Positions 43,461-54,959 of a stretch of DNA of 64,000 nt are shown in pieces. The translations under genes were made by a program, and so were the position numbers. Source of the DNA: Prosapia bicincta. Taxonomy: Eukaryota > Arthropoda > Insecta > Hemiptera > Cercopidae. The DNA lies in contig JBAIZL010000003.1 of the NCBI GenBank assembly GCA_036971475.1, positions 54,204,342-54,268,341 of the forward strand, given 5' to 3'. The notes beneath the pieces are model-generated. The model was not told the origin of the DNA and did not search any database. It was given only the letters and a program-made list of their open reading frames with translations. Every line of letters starts with the position of its first letter. Position 1 is the stretch's first letter.

Positions 43461-43464
43461 TTAA

Positions 43465-45268
43465 GCCATTTATCATCCATTAGCCAAAGCCTCTGTATCG
43501 ATGCACTTGTTCTATGCCCCTTTCCATGAAGAACCCCGTTTCCCTCCCTCACAATTGCCTCCTACTTCACAACAATTGAAGACATATAAGCTATTTATCA
43601 TCCATTAGCCAAAGCCTTTGTATCGATGAACTTGAGCTATGCCCCTTCCCATGTAGAACCCCGTTTCCCTCCATCACAATTGTCTCCTACTTCACAACAA
43701 TTGAAGACATATAAGCTATTTATCATCCATTAGCCAAAGCCTTTGTATCGACACACTTGGGCTATGCCCTTTTCCATGAAGAACCCTGTTTCCCTCCCTC
43801 ACAATTGCCTCCTACTTCACAACAATTGAAGACATATAAGCTATTTATCATCCATTAGCCAAAGCCTTTGTATCGATGAACTTGAGCTATGCCCCTTCCC
43901 ATGTAGAACCCCGTTTCCCTCCATCACAATTGTCTCCTACTTCACAACAATTGAAGACATATAAGCTATTTATCATCCATTAGCCAAAGCCTTTGTATCG
44001 ATGCACTTGGGCTATGCCCCTTCCCATGTAGAACCCCATTTTCCTCCCTCACAATTGTCTCCTACTTCACAACAATTGAAGACATATAAGCTATTTATCA
44101 TCTATTAGCCAAAGCCTTTGTATCGATGCACTTGGGATATGCCCCTTCCCATGTAGAACCCCGTTTCCCTCCCTCACAATTGCCTCCTACTTCACAACAA
44201 TTGAAGACATATAAGCTATTTATCATCCTTAGCCAAAGCTTTTGTATCGATGCACTTGGGCTATGTCCCTTCCCATGTAGAACCCCGTTTCCCTCCCTCA
44301 CAATTGCCTCATACTTCACAACAATTAAAGACATATAAGCTATTTATCATCCATTAGCCAAAGCCTTTGTATCGATGCACTTGGGCTATGCGCCTTCCCA
44401 TGTAGAACCCCGTTTCCCTCCCTCACAATTGCCTCCTACTTCACAACAATTAAAGACATATAAGCTATTTATCATCCATTAGCCAAAGCCTTTGTATCGA
44501 TGCACTTGGGCTATGCCCCTTCCCATGTAGAACCCCGTTTCCCTCCCTCACAATTTCCTCCTACTTGACAACAATTGAAGACATATAAGCTATTTATCAT
44601 CCATTAGCCAAGGCCTTTGTATCGATGCACTTGGGCTATGCGCCTTCCCATGTAGAACCCCGTTTCCCTCCCTCACAATTGTCTCCTACTTCACAACAAT
44701 TGAAGACATATAAGCTATTTATCATCCATTAGCCAAAGCCTTTGTATCGATGCACTTGGGCTATGCCCCTTCCCATGTAGAACCCCATTTTCCTCCCTCA
44801 CAATTGTCTCCTACTTCACAACAATTGAAGACATATAAGCTATTTATCATCCATTAGCCAAGGCCTTTGTATCGATGCACTTGGGCTATGCGCCTTCCCA
44901 TGTAGAACCCCGTTTCCCTCCCTCACAATTGCCTCCTATTTCACAACAATTGAAGACATATAAGCTATTTATCATCTATTAGCCAAAGCCTTTGTATCGA
45001 TGCACTTGGGATATGCCCCTTCCCATGTAGAACCCCGTTTCCCTCCCTCACAATTGCCTCCTACCTCACAACAATTGAAGACATATAAGCTATTTATCAT
45101 CTATTAGCAAAAGCCATTGTATCAATGCACTTGGGCTGTGCCCCTTCCCTTGTAGAACCCCGTTTCCCTCCCTCACAATTGCCTCCTACTTCACAACAAT
45201 TGAAGACATATAAGCTATTTATCATCTATTAGCAAAAGCCTTTGTATCGAAGCACTTGGTCTATTTCA
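43465..45268. repeat. 125-bp minisatellite, 15 units (copy B)
   Basis: TCATCC/TCATCT starts at 43,473, 43,598, 43,723, 43,848, 43,973, 44,098, 44,223, 44,347, 44,472, 44,597, 44,722, 44,847, 44,972, 45,097 and 45,222, an almost exact 125-bp period. Variant bases recur every second unit (for example ATGCGCC at 44,347, 44,597 and 44,847), showing 250-bp higher-order units. Copy A has seven units. Intronic and non-coding. Confidence 0.95.
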
Positions 45269-45849
45269 CCTTGTGTCCCTTTTATCCATTTTTTAATTAA
45301 TCCAGTTTTCAATTATTTTGAAGCATTTATCATTTTCCTTTCTCCAAGTATTCTTCTCACTACATACTCTCGACAAATATTTCTTTCTTGTAGGTCTCTT
45401 TATGCACGTTTCTACAAATACTTATTTTGCCTTGTATTCTGGAAAGAGTGTTTCTGGAAAAGAAAAACACATTTCATTACTATGAAACAGTCTTTGTTCT
45501 TGTTTCCAGTTTCTTCCTATTCTTCTTTCCTCTTTTTCCACACTTTACTATTTCTTTCTCTCTCCTAAATCCCTCGCCTTCTCTCCTCTTTTTACTCTGT
45601 ATTTTCGTCTCTTTCCCTTCAATGCTTCTTTCTGCTATGCTGTCTTTCTCTCTTCCTCTCACTCTCTCTCTCTCTCTCTCTGTTTCACACACAATAATAT
45701 CCGTGTTTAAGTTTATCTTCATCAATAGGACGAAGATGGCTCTCTTAAAAGCAAAATATTTGTGCCATATTGTCTGATGTGCGATGTTGGTAGTATAACA
45801 GCAAAATATAATTTAACAAGACTTCCAATTTAATAAAAATAAAATAAAC
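45269..45849. other. Pyrimidine-rich non-coding stretch
   Basis: Long TC-rich runs (about 45,500-45,690). Long frames on either strand are low-complexity artefacts. Counterpart of the 9.9-10.5 kb region but longer. Confidence 0.5.
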
Positions 45850-46690
45850 GAAGTGGAAATTTTGTTGTAAATAAATAAATGTGCACAGGAAGACAAATAT
45901 TTAGTTTAATTTGTTGGAATACGTGAAGAGCATGTGGAGCTCTGCGTCAGGCAACTGAAACAGGGACATTGCTGTGAGGGGTTTATCATTGTATTGAAGG
46001 GATACAAGGGCTGGAGATGGCAGATGGTTACCCGTAATTTTATCGTATATACAGAGAGGACAGGTGGAGGAATCTGCTAAGTCCAATCGATGTTGGGAAC
46101 GTTTATAGAGCTGAATGAAGCTGGTTAACGTAAAAGGAGACTTCCTTGAAAACGTTTATAGCAAGGTTAAGCATGTTTGTCTGCTTAATCCATTATAAAA
46201 CTATCTCTTTTCTGCGTAAAAGTTGGAATATGGTTTCCTTGCACCTTGCGACGGCGTCGTCTTTTTTGAGGTAATAGAAATAGCCTGCAACTCTGAAGTA
46301 GAAAGAAAGACCAATTTACTTGTATCGATGCTAGTTGAAAGCCTCTCTGAGGCATAACAAATTGCTGAAACGTCGCCTTTAAAGTGGTAAACCTTCTGGA
46401 AACAAGGCTTCGATGAAGATTCTATAGAATCCAGCACCACGTGTCTCTACCGGGGTAGATCCGTCCTTGTAAATTTTGGTCCATTCGATGTCAGGGTAGT
46501 TGTTAGCCAGTATTTCTAATGTAGTTGACTTCAAGAGACAGTGCAGTGTTCTGCTTGGCAGGAAATATCTGGCATCTCCCGTGGGATAAGAGGGCATCAA
46601 AAGGGCCGTCGCTCACTCTGATTGGTAAGAGACTGCTACAGAACGAGAGCTTTCGGTTGTAACTTATTTTGAGTTTCAAGCCGGACATTG
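45850..46690 (-). pseudogene. Retrotransposon RNase H fragment (copy B)
   Basis: Same remnant as 10,490-11,440: DIEWTKIYKDGSTPVETRGA at 46,500 downward, then a shifted frame, then a DSSTCPLC segment near 46,060. Inactivated by frameshifts that partly differ from those in copy A. Confidence 0.6.
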
Positions 46691-48501
46691 GCAGAGCGCT
46701 ACGTTTTCCCGAGGTTTCCTACCTAGCATGACATTTCAATAACTTTCCGTAATAACTAAATTATTATGTAATTATTAAAATTACACAAATATTTATATCA
46801 CTGTACCCAATAAAAAAACGTAAAAAAATAAGGCATACACCACATTTACATTACCATGGTTTACTGAAGACAATTGAGTCATATTGTGTTAGACTAAAAG
46901 CAAAATTATGAAGCATAAAATCATTTGGAGTTTTAGTAAGTTTAATCAAATTAATTACCAATGTTTTAGTTATAACAAAATACATCCCAGACACCCAGAC
47001 GGTATATGACGGCAATCACAAATAAACGATTAGGGTAAGTCAGGTTAGGCCTAAAAACTAATAGGTATACTTGATGTCGACATTTACTCGCCCGAAGGTC
47101 CGCATATCTACTTTATGTAGGCCTAAGCTTTGGTTAAACGGTACGTTTCCAAGGTTTCTACCTTCTTGTTGGAAATGTACATATTGTACATATTATTATA
47201 TATAAAATAGCATGGCAATATTAAATTAATACTACTAAATAAGTGCCACAGTAAATTACTTTAGAATTAGTTGATGTGTATCTTTTTACCATTGGCCAAA
47301 GTATTTGAATCGGTTCTCTTTATCTAGTTCACTTTATTATATTTACAAATGGTAATTGGGAGGGGGTTTATTGATATCCGTTTAGTAGTTAGTATTTTTC
47401 TTGCTAATGTCAGTTTTAAAGCTTTTTGCTTCTGACAGCTCTTATACTTCTTTAGGTGTGAGAATAGAGAAACCTAATTACAGATAGAAATCGTAATTTC
47501 CTTAATACGCACCATCCTGAATCTTAATCACTTTGGTTTCGCAGATTCTCTTGTCACTCACTTGAAGGGCGAATATAAAAGAGTAAATTCAAAAGTAAAA
47601 GGTTAAATAGGTTGGATATTTATTCTCTATATAGTGCAAGTTTAAAACTGGTAATTTTGTTTATTTTTTAGTCCTAAAATACATGATTTCAGAGATAATA
47701 TTCTGTCCTCCACTCTATGGTTCTTCCATTGCTTTATGTTTTATATTCAAACACTCTACTTTTCGATTTAATACTATCTGAAATTCAGAGGATGTACAAT
47801 GGATTTTCTGCATGATAGGATTTATTCTTTTAAAAATACCTCATATCGGTTATATTTAATATATACATTTTAGTTGGAGCTCCCGATTGATTTGAGAGAA
47901 CCTAAAGCCTATGCATCCATGCAAACGTGGGACCATCCAGGGGCGGAGCGGTTGTTAGTCAGCATTTATAATGCAGATGACCATCAGTCATTGCGGTTAT
48001 ATATTGGATGATGCCGGGTAGAACCAGTATCACTTGAATATGAGAAGCTCCCGAGGGATTTGAGGGGAACGTAAGCCCTATGCCTCACTCCAATGGATGA
48101 GATTCTCCGTTAGAACCAGGTCTGTAGTGGTTTATTTTTGAATATTAAGACGTACATTGGGAATGCGCTACGTTCTTTAAACGTTTTCGACCCTATCAAA
48201 ATTCAATAATAACTAAATATGTAAATATAAAAGGACAAAAATATTTATATTACAGTAGTTAATTAAATCGTAACACAATTAAACAAACACTGTATTTACA
48301 TTACCATGGTTTCCAAAGGACATTTTGAATAATTTTTTCTTAGTTTGAAAGAGAAAATATGAAGCTTAAAAACTTTTGGAGACTTTGTATGTTTTAATCA
48401 ATTTATTTAAACTGATTTTGCTTATATCACTATATATTCGTGCCCTCTAGATGGTATATCTCTTCAATTACGAATAAACCACTGTTAGAGTCGAATTAGA
48501 C

Positions 48502-48504
<3 letters not shown>

Positions 48505-48574
<70 letters not shown>

Positions 48575-48575
48575 A
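48505..48575. repeat. (TA)n(TG)n microsatellite
   Basis: Counterpart of 13,239-13,378 with a longer TA and shorter TG part. Confidence 0.95.
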
Positions 48576-49558
48576 TGACGTCGACATTTAACCGGGCTGA
48601 AAATAGCCTAATTGGAAGCTATTGTACTTGAACAGTTTTTTGTTGTAGGTAAATATAGAAAAAACCTTTCCTTTGGTTAAATGTTACATTTAGACGTTTC
48701 CAACTTATTACCAAAAAGGTACATATTGTTCTATCAGATAAAATAACTTATTACATAAATATCTAATAAAACTATATAAATGTCCCATCAGTGTACTCTA
48801 GAATTAGTTTATTTATTGGTCGTGTATTTATTTCTATTAGCTAAAGTATATGAATCTATTCATTATATTTGATTTACAAATGGCGACGTATATTAGGCCT
48901 ATGTATATTAATTGTTAATGTTAAAGCACTGTTAGTGGAACCCATTATTCTCTCCCCCCTTTTCTCTCTCTCTCATATATATAGGCTAATTCCTCTCTCT
49001 CATACACATTGGCCAGTGGTTACCAACAAATTGTTTTCAAGGACCCACTGGGGGCATCGGTCACTATATTGACAAGGACCCCCCAAATTCAATAAATGCT
49101 TAAATAGGCTGCTTATTCACTATATAATACTAGTTTAAAACTGGTGAATGTTGGAGAAAGAATTGTTATTATTTTTGTTATTAATCGTTATTATTTTTTA
49201 GTTCTAAAATACATAATTTAAGAGAAAGTACTCTGCTCCTCATTATATGGTTCCTCCATTGCTTTATGTCTTAAATACAAGCAATATACTTTTGGATTTA
49301 AAAGCTGTCAGAAATTCGGAGGATTTAAAATGGATCTTCTGTATGATAAGAGTTGTTCTTTTAAAATTACCTCATATCAGTTATATTTAATTTTTACAGT
49401 TATTTCAATATAATTTCGTTTGATATCTTGATCCTTCGTAATACCTAGTTAAAAAAATTAATAATTTGTGTCTATGTGAGCGATAAGAATGGCGCAACCG
49501 ATATTGTATAACTAGTAAAACTCTAGCTTTAATAAAAGAATGTCTTGTCTTGTTCCAG

Positions 49559-49600
49559 TCACGTGCTGCTTTGGTGCAAAGAAGAGGAAGGAAAGGGGAG
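49559..49600 (+). CDS. Small exon of unidentified gene (copy B)
   Basis: 42 bp between TTGTTCCAG and GGGGAG/GTAATT, phase 1 in and out. Encodes TCCFGAKKRKERG. It links exon 38,043 to exon 50,680 in one frame. Confidence 0.6.
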
Positions 49601-50679
49601 GTAATTACTTTTAGGTTGTTTTAACTTTACCTGGAAATAAAGTAATTTAGTAGATTTATTAAAATCCACTAATATAATTAAAATAGTTTTACAGCTTGTT
49701 CCTTAACGCGTATATTTGTTCAGTTTCCAATATTTGCTGGGTTTAAGCTAAATATTGGGATCCTCATCCCATGTTTTGAATGTAATTGTAATGTTCTTTT
49801 GAATATATTCAAATATTATAGCATCATATTACGGCTGCCAGATTAAGAATTTTCATTTTGTGGTTCATGTAAGTCTCCGCCTTTAATTCTACTACTATAG
49901 TATTATATTTCTAGGAGAAAATACATGAAGTTTAATGAAACTATAGACAAAGTATTAAAGTTACTGTATAAATAATATGTTAATTAAAATATTAGATTTA
50001 AACCATTAGCACCCTCGTGTAACTAAAATAATTTTATTTTTATTAATCACTTAAACTACAGTTTATAACCATCCGAAGTTTAAATTTAGTAAATGTGTTA
50101 AATCTTACTGAGACAGAACGTTTTCGATCGCTATGTGCCGATCTTCATCCGTGTCTTCTGCTTGGAGAGGTCGGGTCATGCGGTGGCGGTTTCAAAGGTA
50201 GATTTTCGATAGTATCAAAGAGTGTGTGTGATTTGAATTGTGTTTATTCGTTTAATATGTTTGTTTTTTGTGTTTTTGTGTGTCTGTTCGGGTAGTCCAG
50301 ATAGTCGTAAACTATTGTTGAAGTGATTAATAAGATTCACCAAACGTAATGGATTACAAAATTCAATTTATTTTTATATTATTAAATTTATTTTAGGAGT
50401 CAAATACCAGCTTATAAAATTCGACCTGTATTTTTTTCTGTATATAATTCTACGCTTTACGAACATGATTTTAAGAAACTATGAAAAATAGAAACATTAG
50501 CTATGATGTAGAATAAAATTATTTTTTTAAAATTCATCAACATAGGAGCTAATAATTATGTATATCACAATATGCATGTCTGCAGGCTTTTATTTTACCT
50601 GACAGTTTATTATCGTATTTATATTGTTTATAAATATCGTATTATTTGACAAGATTTATTCAAATTTCTACCTTTACAG

Positions 50680-50886
50680 TAGTTTTCGATGAGGACATGC
50701 TCAGCTATTTGTCAAGCGCATACCCGAGAATAAAGTTTGTTCCTATTCTCGAGGTGATTCCTGAAGACAATGAAGAAGAGAAAGCGGAAATAGTTTATAA
50801 AAAAGCTGCAATATTTTCTACAAGTGAGTCCGCACTATTTCCGCTAAAGATTGAAGTCCCTGCGTTCTACAGGACTCAGTCGTTTT
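50680..50886 (+). CDS. Main exon of unidentified gene (copy B)
   Basis: 207 bp between CCTTTACAG and TCGTTTT/GTAAGT. Phases and length match 15,362-15,568, and the peptide is nearly the same, with changes such as D to N in the acidic patch and D to E in the FSTSESALF segment. With exons 38,043 and 49,559 it gives one continuous frame. No downstream phase-1 exon is visible before the minus-strand genes begin, so copy B may be cut short. Confidence 0.7.
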
Positions 50887-52179
50887 GTAAGTTACTTTTA
50901 TTTGTTCCTTACATTAGGAAAAATTATTGTAAAATATTTGAACTGTGAGATATTGTAGCAAACTGTCGCTGTCTATCAAAGGGCAGTCCGTTGTAGAACC
51001 TTCGGCAAAAAAGGGCTACTGCACGTACCTGGTATACCATAAATAATAATATGCTTCGAAAGACTTAATAGTAAGGAAAGTGCACTCTATCGCTGGAGAG
51101 GAGAGTTACATTCGTCATCGAGAGACTCTGCGATTTATGGAGAAAACTCTCTACAAATGCATAAAAAGCACGTCCAACTAACACCTGCAGCTTGGGAAAT
51201 TTTCAGAATTTCCCACCGAAGCCAAAGATAAAGTGAAGCAGGATTCGTTCTGATAAGACAAAAGAAAAACTAGCGGCATAAGGTAGCCAATAAAATTTGA
51301 AGAGGATGTAACCTACATGGAAACTATCCAAAGGAAACACGAGTTAGTCAAACTCCAGTACTCGAGCGGGGGGGGGGCGTCTGGGTATTTTTGGAACAAG
51401 TTCTAAATTAAAATGAAAAGAAGTAAACTCGCTAAATAAAAGTAGTAAGGGGTATTAGTGAGAGGAAATAAATTTTACGTACTGTATAGAAGCAATTCGA
51501 GAATAGGAGAATGAAGTAAAATAAGAGAAATATTAGTAAGTGGCTGGGCGATCAAGTGAAGTGAAACAAGAAACCATGCTGGAGATAACTCGTTAACAAC
51601 TAAAACTATTAATTTATCTTAAATTCAAAACCAACTCTTTAAAGTAAAAATAATTAAGTTTTATAAACTTTTTATTAATTTCTTTAAGTAATAATGAATT
51701 TCAAATATAAACTTTATCAAGCCAAGTGCAGTAACCTATACAAGAATTAAGATAATTAAGTGCAATTTTATAAGATTTTATTAGTAGAAAGAATAATTAT
51801 AGGAGTTTTGATGCATATCGACAAATTAGAGCTGGACAACTACCTGTAAATTTTAAGACTTTGAACTCAAACTTGAAGTTAATCTGTCATATTAAAAAAC
51901 AATTAGCTGTATATTAATTTGATTCCCTTAGAGACAAAATATCCTGTAGTAGCCTACATCCTAAGTACACTTCATTACTCATTTAAGCATTTCTATACAG
52001 CTTCCAATAGACATTGCATAGGAAAGGTTAATGTAAATAATTTTATTTTTATTTACAGACCTAAATATTCATTTATCTATTTACTTACCAGTAGTAATGG
52101 GTATACTTTATCCCCCCAATGAGAGAGCAGTATTTCTTACCCCCACTCCTTCCTAAGCCCCGCCCCTTTTGTTTGATAG

Positions 52180-52357
52180 GTCGATGGTGATGAAGATGGC
52201 GTCGACGCCCCGCCCCTGGTGCTGGTGGAGGAGCGGAAGGGCCATCTTGTTCTGGTGATGACGTGAGTTTGGAAAAAATATAATTCTTGGTTGGGGAATG
52301 GAACCTAGGACTTTTGGTTTGCTGGCGTGTGACGCTAGCGACTGAGCTACGAGTCGT
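52180..52357 (-). mobile_element. tRNA-derived SINE head and body (possible exon on the other strand)
   Basis: On the minus strand, GTAGCTCAGTCGCTAGCG (box A type, near 52,350) and GGTTCCATTCC (box B type, near 52,303) are spaced as in a tRNA gene, but the stems do not all pair. This fits a SINE head or a tRNA pseudogene. The following GC-rich body covers 52,180-52,262. On the plus strand that same block has an acceptor (GTTTGATAG), a donor (GATGAC/GTGAGT) and one open frame (VDGDEDGVDAPPLVLVEERK), phase 0 in and 2 out. The phase does not fit exon 50,680. I favour the SINE. Confidence 0.45.
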
Positions 52358-52509
52358 TCAGTTGTGTGTAACTGTACGATTGTGGTACAAGTAGGTCTTG
52401 GTTGGAAATTTCGGTTAAATAAGAGTAATACGTGTATTTTAATAAATATGAATTTATTGTCTCAAAAAATAAAAATATATTGACAAGGACAAATGCGTAA
52501 TTTAAATAC

Positions 52510-52700
52510 AATATATATATATATAAATCTAACAATTATTTTAAAAAATAATAATATTAAGACTAGAATAAATACGAATAATAAAAATATATGAGCAAGA
52601 ACAAATACAATATATATAAATCTAACAATAATTTTAAAAAATAATAATATTATAAATCTAACAATAATTTTAAAAAATAATAATATTAAGACTAGAATCA
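52510..52700. repeat. Short tandem AT-rich repeat
   Basis: Three to four copies of TCTAACAATAATTTTAAAAA followed by ATAATAATATTA, about 40-90 bp apart. Hydrophobic frames across it are artefacts. Confidence 0.7.
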
Positions 52701-52832
52701 ACTCATCAATACATATTTCAAATATAATATAATTAAAATTAAGCAATGATAAAACTAAATATAAATAAGAGTAATATATCACGCACACCAACAGTCACAC
52801 AAATATATTTTTAGAAAATATATTACGCACAG

Positions 52833-53215
52833 TAGGTTAGCGAATATTGGGTTCGCGTGACTTTAAAATTCGGTGCAATATTTGTAGGTGACATCACAGC
52901 AACATCACAGTTATGCGATATCGAAGTCGAACTACACCATCAATTACTCCTCATCAGAATTGAACTACAATATAGGTCAATTCTAGTAACGAGTCTTTGA
53001 TGGTGTGGGTCGATTGCGATAGTGCATAAATATGATGTTGCTGTGGGTGTCAGAGTACAAATATTACACACCCGATTTTAAAGTCACGCAAAACCAGCAT
53101 TCGCATGTATCCTTGGCTGTGGGTAAAATATTTTCTAAGGAAGACAGCTCCAGCCATCGCTGTCCTCAGTGGTGGCCATTCCATTACAACATGCCACCCC
53201 CAAGCAAACACACAC
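52833..53215. repeat. Foldback unit 1
   Basis: Arms 52,833-52,908 and 53,032-53,110 are inverted copies (shared TTTTAAAGTCACGC and GATGTTGCTGTG). The loop contains AACTACAATATAGGTCAATT. The right arm is followed by GCTCCAGCCATCGCTGTCCT and a CCATTACAACATGCCACCCC block. Confidence 0.7.
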
Positions 53216-53235
53216 ACACACACACACAGACGCAC

Positions 53236-53563
53236 ACAGTAAGTAGGTTAGCGAATGCAGGGACCGCGTGGTAATATAGGGGAAATAAAATAATTACGAT
53301 TGGGATCTCAGCAACATCAGCAATTACTCACTATCAGAATTGAACTACAATATAGGTCAATTCTAGTAGTGAATCTTTGATGACGTTGCTGTGGGTTCCA
53401 AATCGTAATTATTTTTATTTCCGATATTACCACGCAAGACCGGCATTCGCATGTATCCTGAGCTTACCGGGTGCGTAAGCTGCCTTAAGGGCTACGGAAG
53501 GCAGCTCCATCCATCGCTGCCTTCTGTGGTGGTCATCCATTACAACATACCACCCCCATGCAC
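53236..53563. repeat. Foldback unit 2
   Basis: Arms 53,240-53,315 and 53,388-53,463 are inverted copies of each other, with the same loop core and the same trailing blocks as unit 1. So the two are tandem duplicates separated by a CA run (53,211-53,228). Confidence 0.7.
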
Positions 53564-53742
53564 AAAGAAATGCGGGTATATATGGTATATACACCTCTTC
53601 AAATGAGGAAAACTGTTGGTTTTACGTGAAAATGAATGTAGGAAGTAATATTTTAAAACAAGTGTCACTGCAAGGTTTAAAATACTGCTCACTATTATCA
53701 TATTCACATGAAAACAATAATCTTACCGCTTTGCGAGAAGTG

Positions 53743-54734
53743 TTATTCCTCTAGACTCCGCATTTCTTCGTCAGTAGTTGACAATAAAGTTGTGACGTCA
53801 ATTCCGTCCAGATCCTCGAGCGTGACTGGCAGCGGCTCAGGAGGTATCTCAGACGTCATTTGTCTCCGTATGTCGGATATAATATAGTCCACAATATCCA
53901 GGCTCTGAGCAATCTCCTCATCTGCGGTGGACGGTGGTGGCTTGGATGCTGGTGGTTGGGGAGGCAGAGATGTTGATGGTGGTGTCACCTCATCTGGCGC
54001 TGCGGTGGACGGTGGCTTGGATGCTGGTGGTTGGGATGCTGAAGGCAGAGATGTCGATGTCCAGGTATGCGCTGGTGGTGGTTGCTGGCCGTCGTACGGG
54101 CGGGACGTCCTCAGATATCTATCCCATGACTGGCTGATTATAATTCGACCGTCGTTTGTGCATGGGAGATAGGATACTCCCGACGAAATATTTAGTGTCA
54201 CCAACGGGTACCCCGCCGCCGTAGCCTCTGATCTCAGTCTCAGCATCTGACTGAAATACCGACAACACAATTTAGTAATATGAAAACACGGAATACTATA
54301 AAATCTGAAAGACTAATTCACAGTATAATTTTAAAAATTAAGTCAATTTAATGAATAAATACAATGTTTATGAAAATATATGTCCAAAATAGGTAATACA
54401 AAACAAAATCTAGTGTAAAATGAAATGCTGAAAAAGAACAGCTACCTTATACTATTTTATTAAAAATCGATATATGTTTAGCACATAATATATCCAACTG
54501 TTTGAGCTCGCTTAAAGTTAATAAAACACGACAGTATAATTATTTGTGAAATTTGTAAAAAGCAATATGAAATGAAGGTTATTCAAAATTAAACACACAT
54601 ATATAAAGTATTTTTAAATAAATATTCGTTGTCACTTACCTAAATAAGTCATCAGCCAAGCCCGGCAATATAGACCTGATCAGCTCCCTCAGCATGTCGT
54701 CGGTATAACGAGTGAGGTTGAATCCAGGCACCAT
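53743..54734 (-). CDS. Two-exon gene for a proline-rich protein
   Basis: Exon 1 is 54,734-54,640 and exon 2 is 54,250-53,743. The donor is TTATTTAG/GTAAGTG and the acceptor GGTATTTCAG/TC. The 389-bp intron is AT-rich and exon phases agree (95 + 508 = 603 nt), giving 200 residues. The N-terminal part is helical and leucine-rich (MLRELIRSILPGLADD). The middle (about residues 85-140) is a P/S/T/A linker with repeated PPASKPP, and the tail is acidic (LEDLDGIDV, EEMRSLEE). I do not recognise it. A TATATAT element sits about 65 bp upstream of the ATG. The acceptor ATG at 54,734 was chosen because an in-frame stop lies upstream. It is not certain whether it belongs to the host or to the viral element. 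Confidence 0.6.
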
Positions 54735-54794
54735 CTCAAGCAACTGTGTCAGGTATCCTCTGAAGCTACTGTGAGAGATCTACTAGTGTGTTGT

Positions 54795-54812
54795 TGATAT
54801 ATACTCCCCAAC
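54795..54812 (-). promoter_or_regulatory. Candidate TATA box of the two-exon gene
   Basis: On the minus strand GGAGTATATATCAAC lies about 65 bp upstream of the proposed ATG. No other promoter element is evident. Confidence 0.3.
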
Positions 54813-54959
54813 GTTTGGTAGGGGTATCAAGTTCTCACAGTTGGTATCCGGTTGTCAAGGTCTACTGGTTCAGCTTCCCACGCCTTCTACCGAGTTCAAC
54901 AACTCTCACTGGCTCCACGACCGCAACGTCCGGTTCTCAAGGTTTACCAGTTCGCAAGC

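Larger units (their letters stand above)
33455..52090. repeat. Segmental duplication, copy B
   Basis: Collinear with copy A (808-16,730). It is longer because of a segment at about 36,367-38,530 absent from A, an internal duplication (about 38,690-39,605 repeated at 41,255-42,010, with an extra RNase H/intron repeat unit at 40,080-41,290), and eight extra minisatellite units. It ends at about 52,090 within an intron, before the equivalent of exon 16,825. Confidence 0.85.

Noticed and set aside
44098..44338. Frames of 70-78 residues on both strands in the minisatellite
   Set aside because: The unit length is not a multiple of three and the frames are interrupted at the next units.
43465..45268. 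CRISPR-like array
   Set aside because: The whole 125-bp unit is repeated with no unique spacers, and the context is eukaryotic; it is a minisatellite.
45480..45725. Arg-Glu-rich protein
   Set aside because: Low-complexity translation of a TC-rich tract.
52462..52791. Hydrophobic multi-repeat membrane protein on the minus strand
   Set aside because: The repeats mirror an AT-rich tandem DNA repeat, and no other coding signs are present.
53927..54172. Gly-rich plus-strand frame
   Set aside because: Antisense to the proline-rich exon; proline codons read backwards as glycine.
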